DNA of 47,283 bases from Ignavibacteriaceae bacterium (GTDB taxonomy: Bacteria > Bacteroidota > Ignavibacteria > Ignavibacteriales > Ignavibacteriaceae), in assembly GCA_025449775.1 (NCBI GenBank), contig JANWIS010000066.1, positions 1 to 47,283 on the forward strand, written 5' to 3'. Below the pieces are notes generated by a model, which ran no database searches, was not told where the DNA came from, and saw nothing but the letters and a program-made list of their open reading frames with translations. Position numbers and translations under genes: made by a program. This document shows positions 33,301-42,313 of the stretch, piece after piece (the stretch's first letter is position 1; each line of letters begins with the position of its first letter).

Positions 33301-33609
33301 TTAAAGTTTAATTTCTATATCAACACCCGCCGGAATATCAAGCTTGCTTAATGAATCGACAGTTTTGTTATTTGAATTATGAATATCTATAATTCTTTTA
33401 TGAGCTCTTGTTTCAAATTGCTCACGTGATTTTTTATCAACGTGAGGAGATCTGAGAACAGTGTAAATTGTTTTCTTCGTTGGCAAGGGAATCGGTCCTG
33501 AAACTACTGCACCAGTACTTCTTACTGTTTTGATAATTTTTTCAGTAGACTTATCAATCAGTATATGATCATACGATTTCAGCTTTATTCTTATTTTCTG
33601 ACCCGCCAC
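33301..33609 (-). CDS. rpsJ: 30S ribosomal protein S10
   Basis: A 102-residue protein that also acts as the NusE antitermination factor. GQKIRIKLKSYDHILIDKST, RSTGAVVSGPIPLPT and SPHVDKKSREQFE are diagnostic. The start is GTG with AAAGGAG upstream. A short hairpin lies between tuf and this gene. Confidence 0.97.
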   Translation of the reverse strand: MAGQKIRIKLKSYDHILIDKSTEKIIKTVRSTGAVVSGPIPLPTKKTIYTVLRSPHVDKKSREQFETRAHKRIIDIHNSNNKTVDSLSKLDIPAGVDIEIKL

Positions 33610-33640
33610 TTAAGAGCTCCTTTAGTTAAGCACAAATGAA

Positions 33641-33660
33641 AAGGGAGATTCAGTTCCCTT
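33641..33660 (-). terminator. Weak hairpin with T-tract between tuf and rpsJ (possible attenuator)
   Basis: On the minus strand AAGGGA pairs with TCCCTT around an 8-base loop and is followed by TTCATTT. The 6-bp stem and broken T-tract make it a weak terminator at best. It could lower S10-cluster expression relative to tuf, or be an RNA processing site. Confidence 0.4.
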
Positions 33661-33680
33661 CCAAAAAGAATTATTAATAA

Positions 33681-34889
33681 TTATTTATAAATTTTTCCTA
33701 CTCCGCCTGCACCAACAGTTCTGCCGCCTTCACGAATTGCAAATCTCAATCCTTCTTCCATAGCAATTTCTGAAATCAATTCAACTTTAAGTTTTACATT
33801 ATCACCCGGCATAACCATTTCTGTTCCTTCAGGTAATGTTGCAACACCAGTTACATCTGTTGTTCTGAAATAGAACTGTGGTCTGTAACCATTGAAGAAT
33901 GGTGTATGTCTTCCACCTTCATCTTTTGAAAGTACGTAAACTGTTCCTTCAAATATTGTATGAGGAGTAATTGAACCGGTCTTAGCCAGAACCATTCCTC
34001 TTTCAATTTCTTCTTTGTCAACACCTCTCAGCAAGATTCCAGCATTATCACCTGCGATAGCAGAATCAAGTTCTTTTCTGAACATCTCTATACCAGTGAT
34101 AACTGTTTTCTTATGTATTCCTAATCCAATAAGCTCAACTTCTTCCTGAAGTTTTACTGATCCTCTTTCAACTCTGCCAGTTGCAACTGTTCCTCTTCCC
34201 GTAATTGAAAAGACGTCTTCAACCGGCATTAAGAATGGTTTTGCTGTTTCTCTTTCTGGAATCGGAATATAATTATCGACAGAGTCCATCAACTTCCAGA
34301 TACATTCCAATCTTGGATCATCAACTTTTGTATCCTTGCTTGATGCAGCCTCAAGTGCCTTTAATGCAGAACCTTGAATGATAGGAATATCATTCCCAGG
34401 AAATTCGTATGAATTTAATAAATCTCTCAACTCGACTTCAACTAATTCCAGAAGTTCCGGGTCATCAACCATATCTACTTTATTCATGAATACAACAATT
34501 TTAGGAACACCAACCTGTCGTGCAAGGAGAATATGTTCTCTTGTTTGAGGCATAGGACCATCTGTAGCTGCAACAACGAGAATCGCACCATCCATTTGTG
34601 CTGCACCTGTGATCATATTTTTTACATAGTCAGCATGTCCTGGACAATCTACGTGAGCGTAGTGTCTTTTTTCAGTTGAATATTCAACGTGTGCAGTTGC
34701 TATTGTAATTCCTCTTTCTCTCTCTTCGGGTGCATTATCAATACTATCGAATGTTCTGATTTCCGATAAGCCCTTCTTATTGAGAGACATTGTGATGGCA
34801 GCAGTTAAGGTTGTTTTACCATGATCGACGTGACCAATTGTTCCAACGTTAACGTGCGGCTTACTCCTGTCAAATTTTTCTTTTGCCAT
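33681..34889 (-). CDS. tuf: Elongation factor Tu
   Basis: A 402-residue GTPase that brings aminoacyl-tRNA to the ribosome. G1 is GHVDHGKT, switch 1 has ERERGITIATAHVEY, G3 is DCPGHADY and G4 is NKVD. Domains 2 and 3 follow (VEDVFSITGRGTVATGRVER and RPQFYFRTTDVTGVATLPEG). It lies 47 bases after fusA. Only one tuf copy is in the window. Confidence 0.98.
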   Translation of the reverse strand: MAKEKFDRSKPHVNVGTIGHVDHGKTTLTAAITMSLNKKGLSEIRTFDSIDNAPEERERGITIATAHVEYSTEKRHYAHVDCPGHADYVKNMITGAAQMDGAILVVAATDGPMPQTREHILLARQVGVPKIVVFMNKVDMVDDPELLELVEVELRDLLNSYEFPGNDIPIIQGSALKALEAASSKDTKVDDPRLECIWKLMDSVDNYIPIPERETAKPFLMPVEDVFSITGRGTVATGRVERGSVKLQEEVELIGLGIHKKTVITGIEMFRKELDSAIAGDNAGILLRGVDKEEIERGMVLAKTGSITPHTIFEGTVYVLSKDEGGRHTPFFNGYRPQFYFRTTDVTGVATLPEGTEMVMPGDNVKLKVELISEIAMEEGLRFAIREGGRTVGAGGVGKIYK

Positions 34890-34936
34890 CGGTTTCTCCT
34901 TTTAGTTTTTTCCTTTAATTGTTAATTCTAATTTAA

Positions 34937-37036
34937 TTAAGCAGTTGCTGCTGATTTTTTTCCTAATGATTTTTCAGCTATTTCCTCTGCAATAGCTTGA
35001 GGAACTTGCTGATAATGATCAAACTGCATTGTGTAAATTGCTCTGCCCTGAGTCATTGATCTGAGCACGGTTGCATAGCCAAACATTTCTGAAAGTGGTA
35101 CGACTGATTTAACTACCTGTGCATCTTTCCTTGCTGTAAATCCTTCAATCTTTCCTCTGCGTGAATTTAAATCTCCCATAACATCGCCTAAATAATCCTC
35201 TGGTGTAACAACTTCTACAGACATGATCGGTTCAAGTAAAATCGGTGAAGCCTTCCGACATCCGCTTTTAAATGCCATTGAACCGGCAACTTTAAAAGAT
35301 ATTTCGTCAGAATCGACATCGTGATACGAACCATCGAACAATTTTGCTTTTATATCAACAACTGGGAATCCTGCAACTACACCATTCCGCATAGCTTCCT
35401 GAATGCCTGCAGAAACTGCAGGTATATATTCTTTTGGTACGGTTCCGCCTACTATGGCATTAGTAAATTCAAAACCTTTGCCCGGTTCATTTGGAGATAA
35501 TTCAATTTCAACATGACCGTATTTACCACGACCACCGGATTGTTTAATAAATTTACCTTCGACTTCAACTGTGTCTTTAATCGTTTCTCTGTATGCAACC
35601 TGCGGCTTACCAATATTTGCTTCGACTTTAAATTCTCTTTTCATCCTGTCAACAAGAATTTCGAGATGAAGTTCTCCCATACCGCTTATTAATGTCTGAC
35701 TGGTTTCCTGGTCAACGTGAACTCTGAAAGTCGGATCTTCATCAGAAAGTTTTGCCAGAGCTTCTGATAATTTATCCTGGTCAGCTTTTGTTTTCGGTTC
35801 AATTGCAATCTGAATAACCGGTTCTGGAAAAGTCATTTTCTCCATGATGATAGGTTCGTTTTCAGTACAAAGTGTATCACCGGTCCTTGTATACTTTAAT
35901 CCAACTGCTGCAGCTATATCTCCTGCTCTAACTTCAGTTATATCTTCACGATGATTTGCATGCATCTGCAACAACCTGCCAATACGTTCCTTCTTCTGAC
36001 TTACAGAATTATAAACGTATGAACCAGCTTTTAATACACCAGCGTAAACACGAAAGAAACATAATTTTCCTACAAAAGGGTCATTCATAATTTTAAATGC
36101 AAGAGCAACAAATTTTTCTTTCTCATCAATTTTTCTGGTAACCTTATCATTGATTCCAACATGATGAGCTTCAATTTCTTTAAAATCAATCGGAGATGGT
36201 AATAAATCAATTACATAATCAAGTAATCTCTGAACACCTTTATTTTTAAATGCTGATCCACAAAGAACAGGAATTATCTTGGATTCAATTGTTGCTTTGC
36301 GAAGCACTTTAAGAATTTCTTCAGGAGTAATCTCTTTACCTTCAAGATATTTTTCCAGAAGTGTATCATCAACATCAGAAACAGCTTCGAGCATTTTTGT
36401 TCTGTATTGATTTGCTTTTTCCTTTAAATCATGCGGGATTGGAATCTCATCGAATGTAGCACCGAAAGTTTCTTCGTGATACATTCTTGCATTAAAATGA
36501 ATAAGATCAATAACACCGGAGAACAAATCGCCTTCACCGATAGGTAAGTTAATCGGAACTGCATTTGCACCAAGCCTGTCCTTCATCATTTGTAATGCAT
36601 TATAAAAGTCGGCTCCAATCCTATCCATTTTATTCACGAAAGCAATTCTGGGCACACCATATTTATCTGCCTGTCTCCAAACAGTCTCAGATTGTGGTTC
36701 AACTCCGCCAACAGCACAGAACAATGCGACCGCTCCGTCTAATACTCTAAGCGATCTTTCAACTTCAACCGTAAAATCAACGTGACCAGGTGTATCAATA
36801 ATATTTATCTGGTGATCGTTCCAAAAACAAGTTGTTGCAGCACTAGTGATGGTAATTCCACGTTCTTTTTCCTGTTCCATCCAATCCATAACTGCAGCAC
36901 CATCATGAACTTCACCTAAACGATGCACTTTACCAGTATAGAAAAGAATTCTTTCTGTTGTTGTGGTTTTACCTGCGTCTATGTGCGCCATTATCCCTAT
37001 GTTTCTAACACGATCTATATTTAATTTCTGATTCAT
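34937..37036 (-). CDS. fusA: Elongation factor G
   Basis: A 699-residue translocase GTPase. G1 is AHIDAGKT, G3 is DTPGHVDF and G4 is NKMD (NKMDRIGADF). Domain IV includes QSGGRGKYGHVEIELSPNEP and ends in a typical FDHYQQVPQAIAEEIAEK. The length is standard for canonical EF-G. It lies between rpsG (18 bases) and tuf, the usual str order. Confidence 0.98.
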   Translation of the reverse strand: MNQKLNIDRVRNIGIMAHIDAGKTTTTERILFYTGKVHRLGEVHDGAAVMDWMEQEKERGITITSAATTCFWNDHQINIIDTPGHVDFTVEVERSLRVLDGAVALFCAVGGVEPQSETVWRQADKYGVPRIAFVNKMDRIGADFYNALQMMKDRLGANAVPINLPIGEGDLFSGVIDLIHFNARMYHEETFGATFDEIPIPHDLKEKANQYRTKMLEAVSDVDDTLLEKYLEGKEITPEEILKVLRKATIESKIIPVLCGSAFKNKGVQRLLDYVIDLLPSPIDFKEIEAHHVGINDKVTRKIDEKEKFVALAFKIMNDPFVGKLCFFRVYAGVLKAGSYVYNSVSQKKERIGRLLQMHANHREDITEVRAGDIAAAVGLKYTRTGDTLCTENEPIIMEKMTFPEPVIQIAIEPKTKADQDKLSEALAKLSDEDPTFRVHVDQETSQTLISGMGELHLEILVDRMKREFKVEANIGKPQVAYRETIKDTVEVEGKFIKQSGGRGKYGHVEIELSPNEPGKGFEFTNAIVGGTVPKEYIPAVSAGIQEAMRNGVVAGFPVVDIKAKLFDGSYHDVDSDEISFKVAGSMAFKSGCRKASPILLEPIMSVEVVTPEDYLGDVMGDLNSRRGKIEGFTARKDAQVVKSVVPLSEMFGYATVLRSMTQGRAIYTMQFDHYQQVPQAIAEEIAEKSLGKKSAATA

Positions 37037-37054
37037 ATCTTTATATTAATCCTT

Positions 37055-37522
37055 TTACCATTTAAAGTGTGCAAAAGCTTTATTCGCTTCAGCCATCTTA
37101 TGTGTATCGTCTTTCTTTTTTACTGCAGAACCTTCATTATTGGATGCTGAAATAAGTTCTTGTGCAAGTTTTTGAGCCATTGTTTTTTCGCCTCGTTGGC
37201 TTGCATATGTTTTTATCCATCTCATCGCTAATGCAATTCTCCGTTCAGGTCTAACTTCACTAGGCACTTGATATGTAGCACCACCGACTCTTCTACTTCT
37301 TACTTCAATTATAGGTTGAACATTGGATAATGCCTGCTTGAAAGTTTCCAAACCTGTTTTTTTTGTTTTCCCTTCAATAATATCAAAAGCACCGTAGATT
37401 ATTTTTCTTGCAGCAGATTTCTTACCATCATTCATCAGCACATTGGTGAATTTGGCAACTGCCATATCATTAAATTTCGGATCAGGTTTTATATATTTTT
37501 TTTCTGTTCTTCTTTTTCTCAT
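37055..37522 (-). CDS. rpsG: 30S ribosomal protein S7
   Basis: A 155-residue primary assembly protein of the 30S head. MRKRRTEKKYIKPDPKFND and VRSRRVGGATYQVPSEVRPE are diagnostic. ATG start, 6 bases after rpsL. Confidence 0.97.
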   Translation of the reverse strand: MRKRRTEKKYIKPDPKFNDMAVAKFTNVLMNDGKKSAARKIIYGAFDIIEGKTKKTGLETFKQALSNVQPIIEVRSRRVGGATYQVPSEVRPERRIALAMRWIKTYASQRGEKTMAQKLAQELISASNNEGSAVKKKDDTHKMAEANKAFAHFKW

Positions 37523-37528
37523 AATTAT

Positions 37529-37903
37529 TTAAGATTTTGGCTTCTTAGCTCCATATTTTGATCTTCCTTTTTTTCTATCTTCAACTCCGCTTGTATCAAG
37601 TGTACCACGGATTATGTGATACCGTACACCTGGTAAGTCTTTAACTCTTCCGCCTCTAATAAGCACAATTGAATGTTCTTGCAAATTGTGACCTTCACCT
37701 GGAATGTAAGCAGTAACTTCAATCTGATTTGTCAACCGTACTCTTGCAACTTTTCTTAATGCAGAATTAGGTTTCTTAGGAGTTGTAGTATAAACACGTG
37801 TACAAACTCCACGTTTCTGCGGACATGCATCTAATGCCGGTGCTTTATTTTTTGATAATATCCGAACCCGTCCTTTTCGAACGAGCTGATTGATTGTCGG
37901 CAA
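37529..37903 (-). CDS. rpsL: 30S ribosomal protein S12
   Basis: A 124-residue decoding-centre protein. TPKKPNSALRKVARVRL carries the Lys equivalent to E. coli K43, and RGGRVKDLPGVRYHIIRG the Lys equivalent to K88; both are the streptomycin-sensitive type. The start is TTG, with AGGAG 6 bases upstream and an in-frame stop four codons before it, so no ATG upstream is possible. First gene after the strong promoter at 37946-37976. Confidence 0.97.
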   Translation of the reverse strand: MPTINQLVRKGRVRILSKNKAPALDACPQKRGVCTRVYTTTPKKPNSALRKVARVRLTNQIEVTAYIPGEGHNLQEHSIVLIRGGRVKDLPGVRYHIIRGTLDTSGVEDRKKGRSKYGAKKPKS

Positions 37904-37945
37904 CCTATTCTCCTAAAATTAATTCAATTAAAAAAATTCAGACTT

Positions 37946-37976
37946 CAAATATACTTGTTGAGGTCAATTAAGTCAA
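37946..37976 (-). promoter_or_regulatory. Strong promoter for the rpsL-to-rplQ ribosomal block
   Basis: On the minus strand TTGACT (37976-37971), a 17-base spacer and TATATTTG (37953-37946) give a near-consensus sigma-70 promoter. The -10 also fits the TAnnTTTG consensus described for Bacteroidetes-group primary sigma factors. Transcription would start about 35 bases before the rpsL start codon. It lies between the rpoC stop and rpsL; no terminator separates rpoC from it. Confidence 0.7.
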
Positions 37977-38001
37977 GAAATTCTAATACTCTAGAGGAAG
38001 T

Positions 38002-41000
38002 TTAACTCCCAATATTTTCCTCTACTTTAACTACATTCTCTGCTGTTTCAACTGTTGTTTCTGACTCATTTTTTAGAAGTACGCTTTTATACTTCTTAAG
38101 CCCAGTTCCTGCAGGAATTAAATGCCCCATCACAATGTTTTCCTTTAACCCAACAAGCCGATCGATTTTTGCTTGAATCGCTGCATTTGCAAGAACTTTA
38201 GTAGTTTCCTGGAAAGATGCTGCTGAAAGGAAACTTTCAGTGGATAATGCTGCCTGTGTTATCCCAAGAAGTACATGTTCGAAAGTTGCGGACATTGTAT
38301 CTCGCTCATCTATCTGCTTCTTTTCCTTCTTTTTAAGTTCAGCATTAATCTCTCTTAACTTTGCTTTAGGAATCATCTGTCCATTTTTAAGCCTGGAATC
38401 ACCCTTATCTTCAACAATTACCATATTCGCCATTTTGTTGTTCTCTTCAATAAAGTCAATTCTATCTGCGAGGTCTTCTTCCAGGAATCTTGTATCACCC
38501 GGTGAAACTACTTTAACTTTCTGAAGCATTTGTCTTACTATAACTTCAATATGTTTATCATTTATTTTTACACCCTGAAGACGGTAAACATCCTGTATTT
38601 CGTTTACAAGGTATTCCTGCACTGCACTCGTTCCTTTTATTCTCAGGATATCATGTGGATTCATTGGTCCATCAGTTATTTTTTCACCGGCAGGAATATC
38701 ATCACCTTCCTGAACAAGGATATGTTTACCTAAAGGAACACCATATTTCTTTTCATCAGAACCATCGAGAGCAACAACCGCTATTTCCCTCGAACCTTTT
38801 TTTCTTCCACCGAATTTGACTATACCTTCGATGTCGGAAACTATCGCTGGATCTTGAGGACTTCTTGCTTCAAAGAGTTCAGTTACTCTGGGCAAACCAC
38901 CCGTAATATCTCTGGTCTTTGTAGCTTGTTTTGAAATTTTTGCCAAGACAGTTCCAGCTGTTACTGATTCACCTTCTTCAACTGCCAAGTATGATCTTGT
39001 AGGCAAGTTGAATGATTTTTTCTCACCTGATTCGGACACTATAATAATACTTGGTGTAAGTGTTTTATCTTTTGAATCAATTACAACTTTTTGGACGTGA
39101 CCTGTTTGTTCGTCGGTTACCTGTTTCAGAGTTGAGCCATCAATAAGATCTACAAATCCAACTTTACCTAAAATATCTGTTATAATTAATGCGTTGTAAG
39201 GATCGTGATGATAAAGTGGTGTATTTTTATTGACCTTAGTACCTTCATCCACTGTCAGTTCAGCACCATAAGGAACATCATACTTTTTCAGTTGACGATT
39301 ATTTTCGTCATAAATTCCGATTGCACCTCGTCTGCCTGTTACAACTTTTACTTTTTGTCCTGAACCTGCAAACGGATCCTGGTTTATCTTTTCAACAAAC
39401 GAAATTTTTTCAAACCTTGCTATACCTTCAATGTTTGTTTCAACTTGTGATTGGGTTGCAATTCTTGAAGAAGTACCACCAAGGTGAAAAGTTCTCAATG
39501 TAAGCTGTGTTCCTGGTTCACCGATTGATTGAGCAGCAACAATTCCGACTGCTTCACCTACTTCAACAATTTTACTGGTAGTCAGATTTCTGCCGTAACA
39601 CTTAGCACAAACACCTTTCTTTGATTCACAAGTTAAAACTGTCCGGATATAAACTGAATCGATGTTTGCATCTTCAATCCTCTCAGCAATTTCTTCAGTG
39701 ATCATTTCCCCGGCTTCAATAATAAGCTCTTCACTAATCGGATGATACACTTCTTCCTGAACAACTCTTCCTGTAATACGTTCTGCTAATGGTTCTCTTT
39801 CCTGTTCAACATCTTTCAATGCTTTTATTTCAATACCCAGAATTGTTCCGCAATCAATTTCAGTTATAATAACATCCTGCGAAACATCCACTAATCTTCT
39901 TGTAAGATAACCGGCATCTGCTGTTTTTAATGCAGTGTCAGCCAAACCTTTTCTTGCACCGTGTGTTGATATGAAATATTCAAGCACGGTTAATCCTTCT
40001 TTGAAGTTAGCAACGATCGGGTTTTCAATAATTTCACCAGCTTGTCCTGATAGTGTTTTCTGAGGTTTCATCATTAGTCCTCTCATACCTGCAAGCTGTC
40101 TTACCTGTTCCTGTGAACCTCTTGCACCTGAATCAACCATCATATGAAGTGAATTGAAACCATTATCAACGCGTTTAATTTTTTCCATAAGTGCACGGGC
40201 AACATCATTGGTCGTGTGTGTCCAAACGTCTATTATTTTGTTATATCTTTCTGCATCTGTAATAACACCTTGCTCGTGTTCGTTAAGTATCCCATCAACT
40301 TTTTTATTCGCTTTAGAAATTAAATTTTCTTTTTCTTCAGGTACAACCATGTCTGCAAAGCTCACAGATAAACCGCCTTCGCTTGCAAATTTAAATCCGA
40401 GATCTTTAAGATCATCCAGAAACTTTGCTGTTACTTTATTACCAAGCTGGATGTACATCTTTCCAATTATTCCGCCGAATACTTTTTTGATAAGCAACTG
40501 GTTGATGAATCCCATTTCTTTTGGAAGGATTTGATTGAAAAGAACTCTACCGGTTGTAGTGTCAATAAAATTACCATCAATTTTTACTTTAATTTTTGCA
40601 TGTAAACCAACTGCTTTGTTATCATAAGCCATAATAACTTCTTCGGGTGAATAAAACTTCATACCTTCACCCTTATCACCATCTTTAAACTTTGTCAGAT
40701 AGTAACAGCCAAGCACTATATCCTGGGTCGGAACAACAATCGGACTTCCGTTCTGCGGTGAAAGAATATTATGACTGCTGAGCATTAATATAGAAACCTC
40801 CAACTGTGCTTCGTAAGATAACGGAACGTGAACAGCCATTTGGTCGCCGTCAAAGTCAGCATTAAAAGCTGTGCAAACCATCGGGTGTAACTGGATTGCT
40901 CTGTCATCAATCAGAATTGGTTGAAATGCCTGAATACCTAATCGATGCAATGTTGGAGCTCTGTTCAGCATTACCGGATGTCCCTGAATAATTTTTTCAA

Positions 41001-42267
41001 GAATATCCCATATCATCGGATCTTTTCTGTCAACAACTTTACGTGCGCTCTTTACAGTTTTATTATGACCTCTTTCAATCAGCTTTCTGATAAGGAAAGG
41101 TTTAAACAATTCAACAGCAATATCTTTTGGAAGACCGCATTGGTGTAATTTCAATTCCGGTCCAACAACAATTACAGAACGAGCAGAGTAGTCAACTCTC
41201 TTACCTAATAAGTTCTGACGAAATCTTCCCTGCTTGCCTTTAAGCATATCACTGAGTGATTTGAGTGGACGATTATTATCACTTCTTACAGCACTGCCTC
41301 TTCTGGAATTATCAAACAAGGCATCAACTGCTTCCTGAAGCATTCTTTTTTCGTTTCTAAGAATTACTTCCGGAGCTTTAATATCAATTAATCTTTTTAA
41401 ACGGTTGTTACGAATAATGACTCTTCTATAAAGATCATTCAAATCGCTTGTTGCAAACCTTCCGCCTTCCAATGGAACAAGCGGTCTGAGTTCCGGAGGA
41501 ATAACTGGTATATAGTTGAGAACCATCCACTCAGGTTTGTTTTCTACTTTTGTATTTTCAGATTTAAAAGCTTCAATCACACGAAGTCTTTTTAGAAGAT
41601 CGGCTTTCTTCTGCTGAGATGTTTCAACTTTTACCTGCTCACGTAATACATCTGAGAGTTCTTCAACATTTGTATTTTTTAAAATAGTTTTTACAGCATC
41701 ACCGCCGATTTTCGCTATGAATTTATCGGGATGTGAATTTTCAATTCGTTGATTCTCTGCAGGCAATGAACTCATCACTTCAAAATATTGATCTTCGGAA
41801 ATCAGGTCGCCTTTATTCAATCCTGTCGGACCCGGATTCAAAACAATATACGATTCATAGTAAATAACTTTTTCTAATTCTTTAAGACTAAGTCCAATGA
41901 TGTTTCCAATCTTTGATGGCTGCGCTCTGAAAAACCAAATATGAACAACAGGTACAGCAAGTCCGATATGTCCCATTCTTTCACGACGAACACTTTTTTG
42001 TGTTACTTCAACACCGCATCGGTCGCATATAATTCCTTTGTACCGTATCCTTTTATACTTTCCGCAGAAACACTCCCAATCGCGTGTTGGACCGAATATT
42101 TTTTCGCAGAACAATCCGTCTTTTTCAGGACGGAAAGATCTATAGTTGATGGTTTCAGGTTTAGTAACCTCACCATACGATCTGGATAATATGTCATCAG
42201 GACTGGCAAGACTAATAGTTATACTATCAATATCCATCATTGCATGTTCTTGAATTCTGAAAGCCAT
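38002..42267 (-). CDS. rpoC: DNA-directed RNA polymerase subunit beta'
   Basis: A 1421-residue catalytic subunit. The N-terminal zinc site is CFCGKYKRIRYKGIICDRCG (residues about 66-85). The active-site motif NADFDGDQM holds the three Asp that bind catalytic Mg. The second zinc site uses CESKKGVCAKCYGR. The trigger-loop region follows with GEAVGIVAAQSIGEPGTQLT and LRTFHLGG. Ends in a short acidic tail. It lies 46 bases after rpoB; an AT-only 10-bp inverted repeat (42290-42312) fills much of the gap. Confidence 0.98.
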   Translation of the reverse strand: MAFRIQEHAMMDIDSITISLASPDDILSRSYGEVTKPETINYRSFRPEKDGLFCEKIFGPTRDWECFCGKYKRIRYKGIICDRCGVEVTQKSVRRERMGHIGLAVPVVHIWFFRAQPSKIGNIIGLSLKELEKVIYYESYIVLNPGPTGLNKGDLISEDQYFEVMSSLPAENQRIENSHPDKFIAKIGGDAVKTILKNTNVEELSDVLREQVKVETSQQKKADLLKRLRVIEAFKSENTKVENKPEWMVLNYIPVIPPELRPLVPLEGGRFATSDLNDLYRRVIIRNNRLKRLIDIKAPEVILRNEKRMLQEAVDALFDNSRRGSAVRSDNNRPLKSLSDMLKGKQGRFRQNLLGKRVDYSARSVIVVGPELKLHQCGLPKDIAVELFKPFLIRKLIERGHNKTVKSARKVVDRKDPMIWDILEKIIQGHPVMLNRAPTLHRLGIQAFQPILIDDRAIQLHPMVCTAFNADFDGDQMAVHVPLSYEAQLEVSILMLSSHNILSPQNGSPIVVPTQDIVLGCYYLTKFKDGDKGEGMKFYSPEEVIMAYDNKAVGLHAKIKVKIDGNFIDTTTGRVLFNQILPKEMGFINQLLIKKVFGGIIGKMYIQLGNKVTAKFLDDLKDLGFKFASEGGLSVSFADMVVPEEKENLISKANKKVDGILNEHEQGVITDAERYNKIIDVWTHTTNDVARALMEKIKRVDNGFNSLHMMVDSGARGSQEQVRQLAGMRGLMMKPQKTLSGQAGEIIENPIVANFKEGLTVLEYFISTHGARKGLADTALKTADAGYLTRRLVDVSQDVIITEIDCGTILGIEIKALKDVEQEREPLAERITGRVVQEEVYHPISEELIIEAGEMITEEIAERIEDANIDSVYIRTVLTCESKKGVCAKCYGRNLTTSKIVEVGEAVGIVAAQSIGEPGTQLTLRTFHLGGTSSRIATQSQVETNIEGIARFEKISFVEKINQDPFAGSGQKVKVVTGRRGAIGIYDENNRQLKKYDVPYGAELTVDEGTKVNKNTPLYHHDPYNALIITDILGKVGFVDLIDGSTLKQVTDEQTGHVQKVVIDSKDKTLTPSIIIVSESGEKKSFNLPTRSYLAVEEGESVTAGTVLAKISKQATKTRDITGGLPRVTELFEARSPQDPAIVSDIEGIVKFGGRKKGSREIAVVALDGSDEKKYGVPLGKHILVQEGDDIPAGEKITDGPMNPHDILRIKGTSAVQEYLVNEIQDVYRLQGVKINDKHIEVIVRQMLQKVKVVSPGDTRFLEEDLADRIDFIEENNKMANMVIVEDKGDSRLKNGQMIPKAKLREINAELKKKEKKQIDERDTMSATFEHVLLGITQAALSTESFLSAASFQETTKVLANAAIQAKIDRLVGLKENIVMGHLIPAGTGLKKYKSVLLKNESETTVETAENVVKVEENIGS

Positions 42268-42313
42268 ATTTTATCTCCTAAATTCTCTTAAAAATTATTA
42301 CAAATAATTTTTG

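Noticed and set aside
42290..42312. Perfect 10-bp inverted repeat between rpoB and rpoC
   Set aside because: The stem is made only of A and T with a 3-base loop, too weak for a terminator; chance is plausible in this AT-rich spacer.
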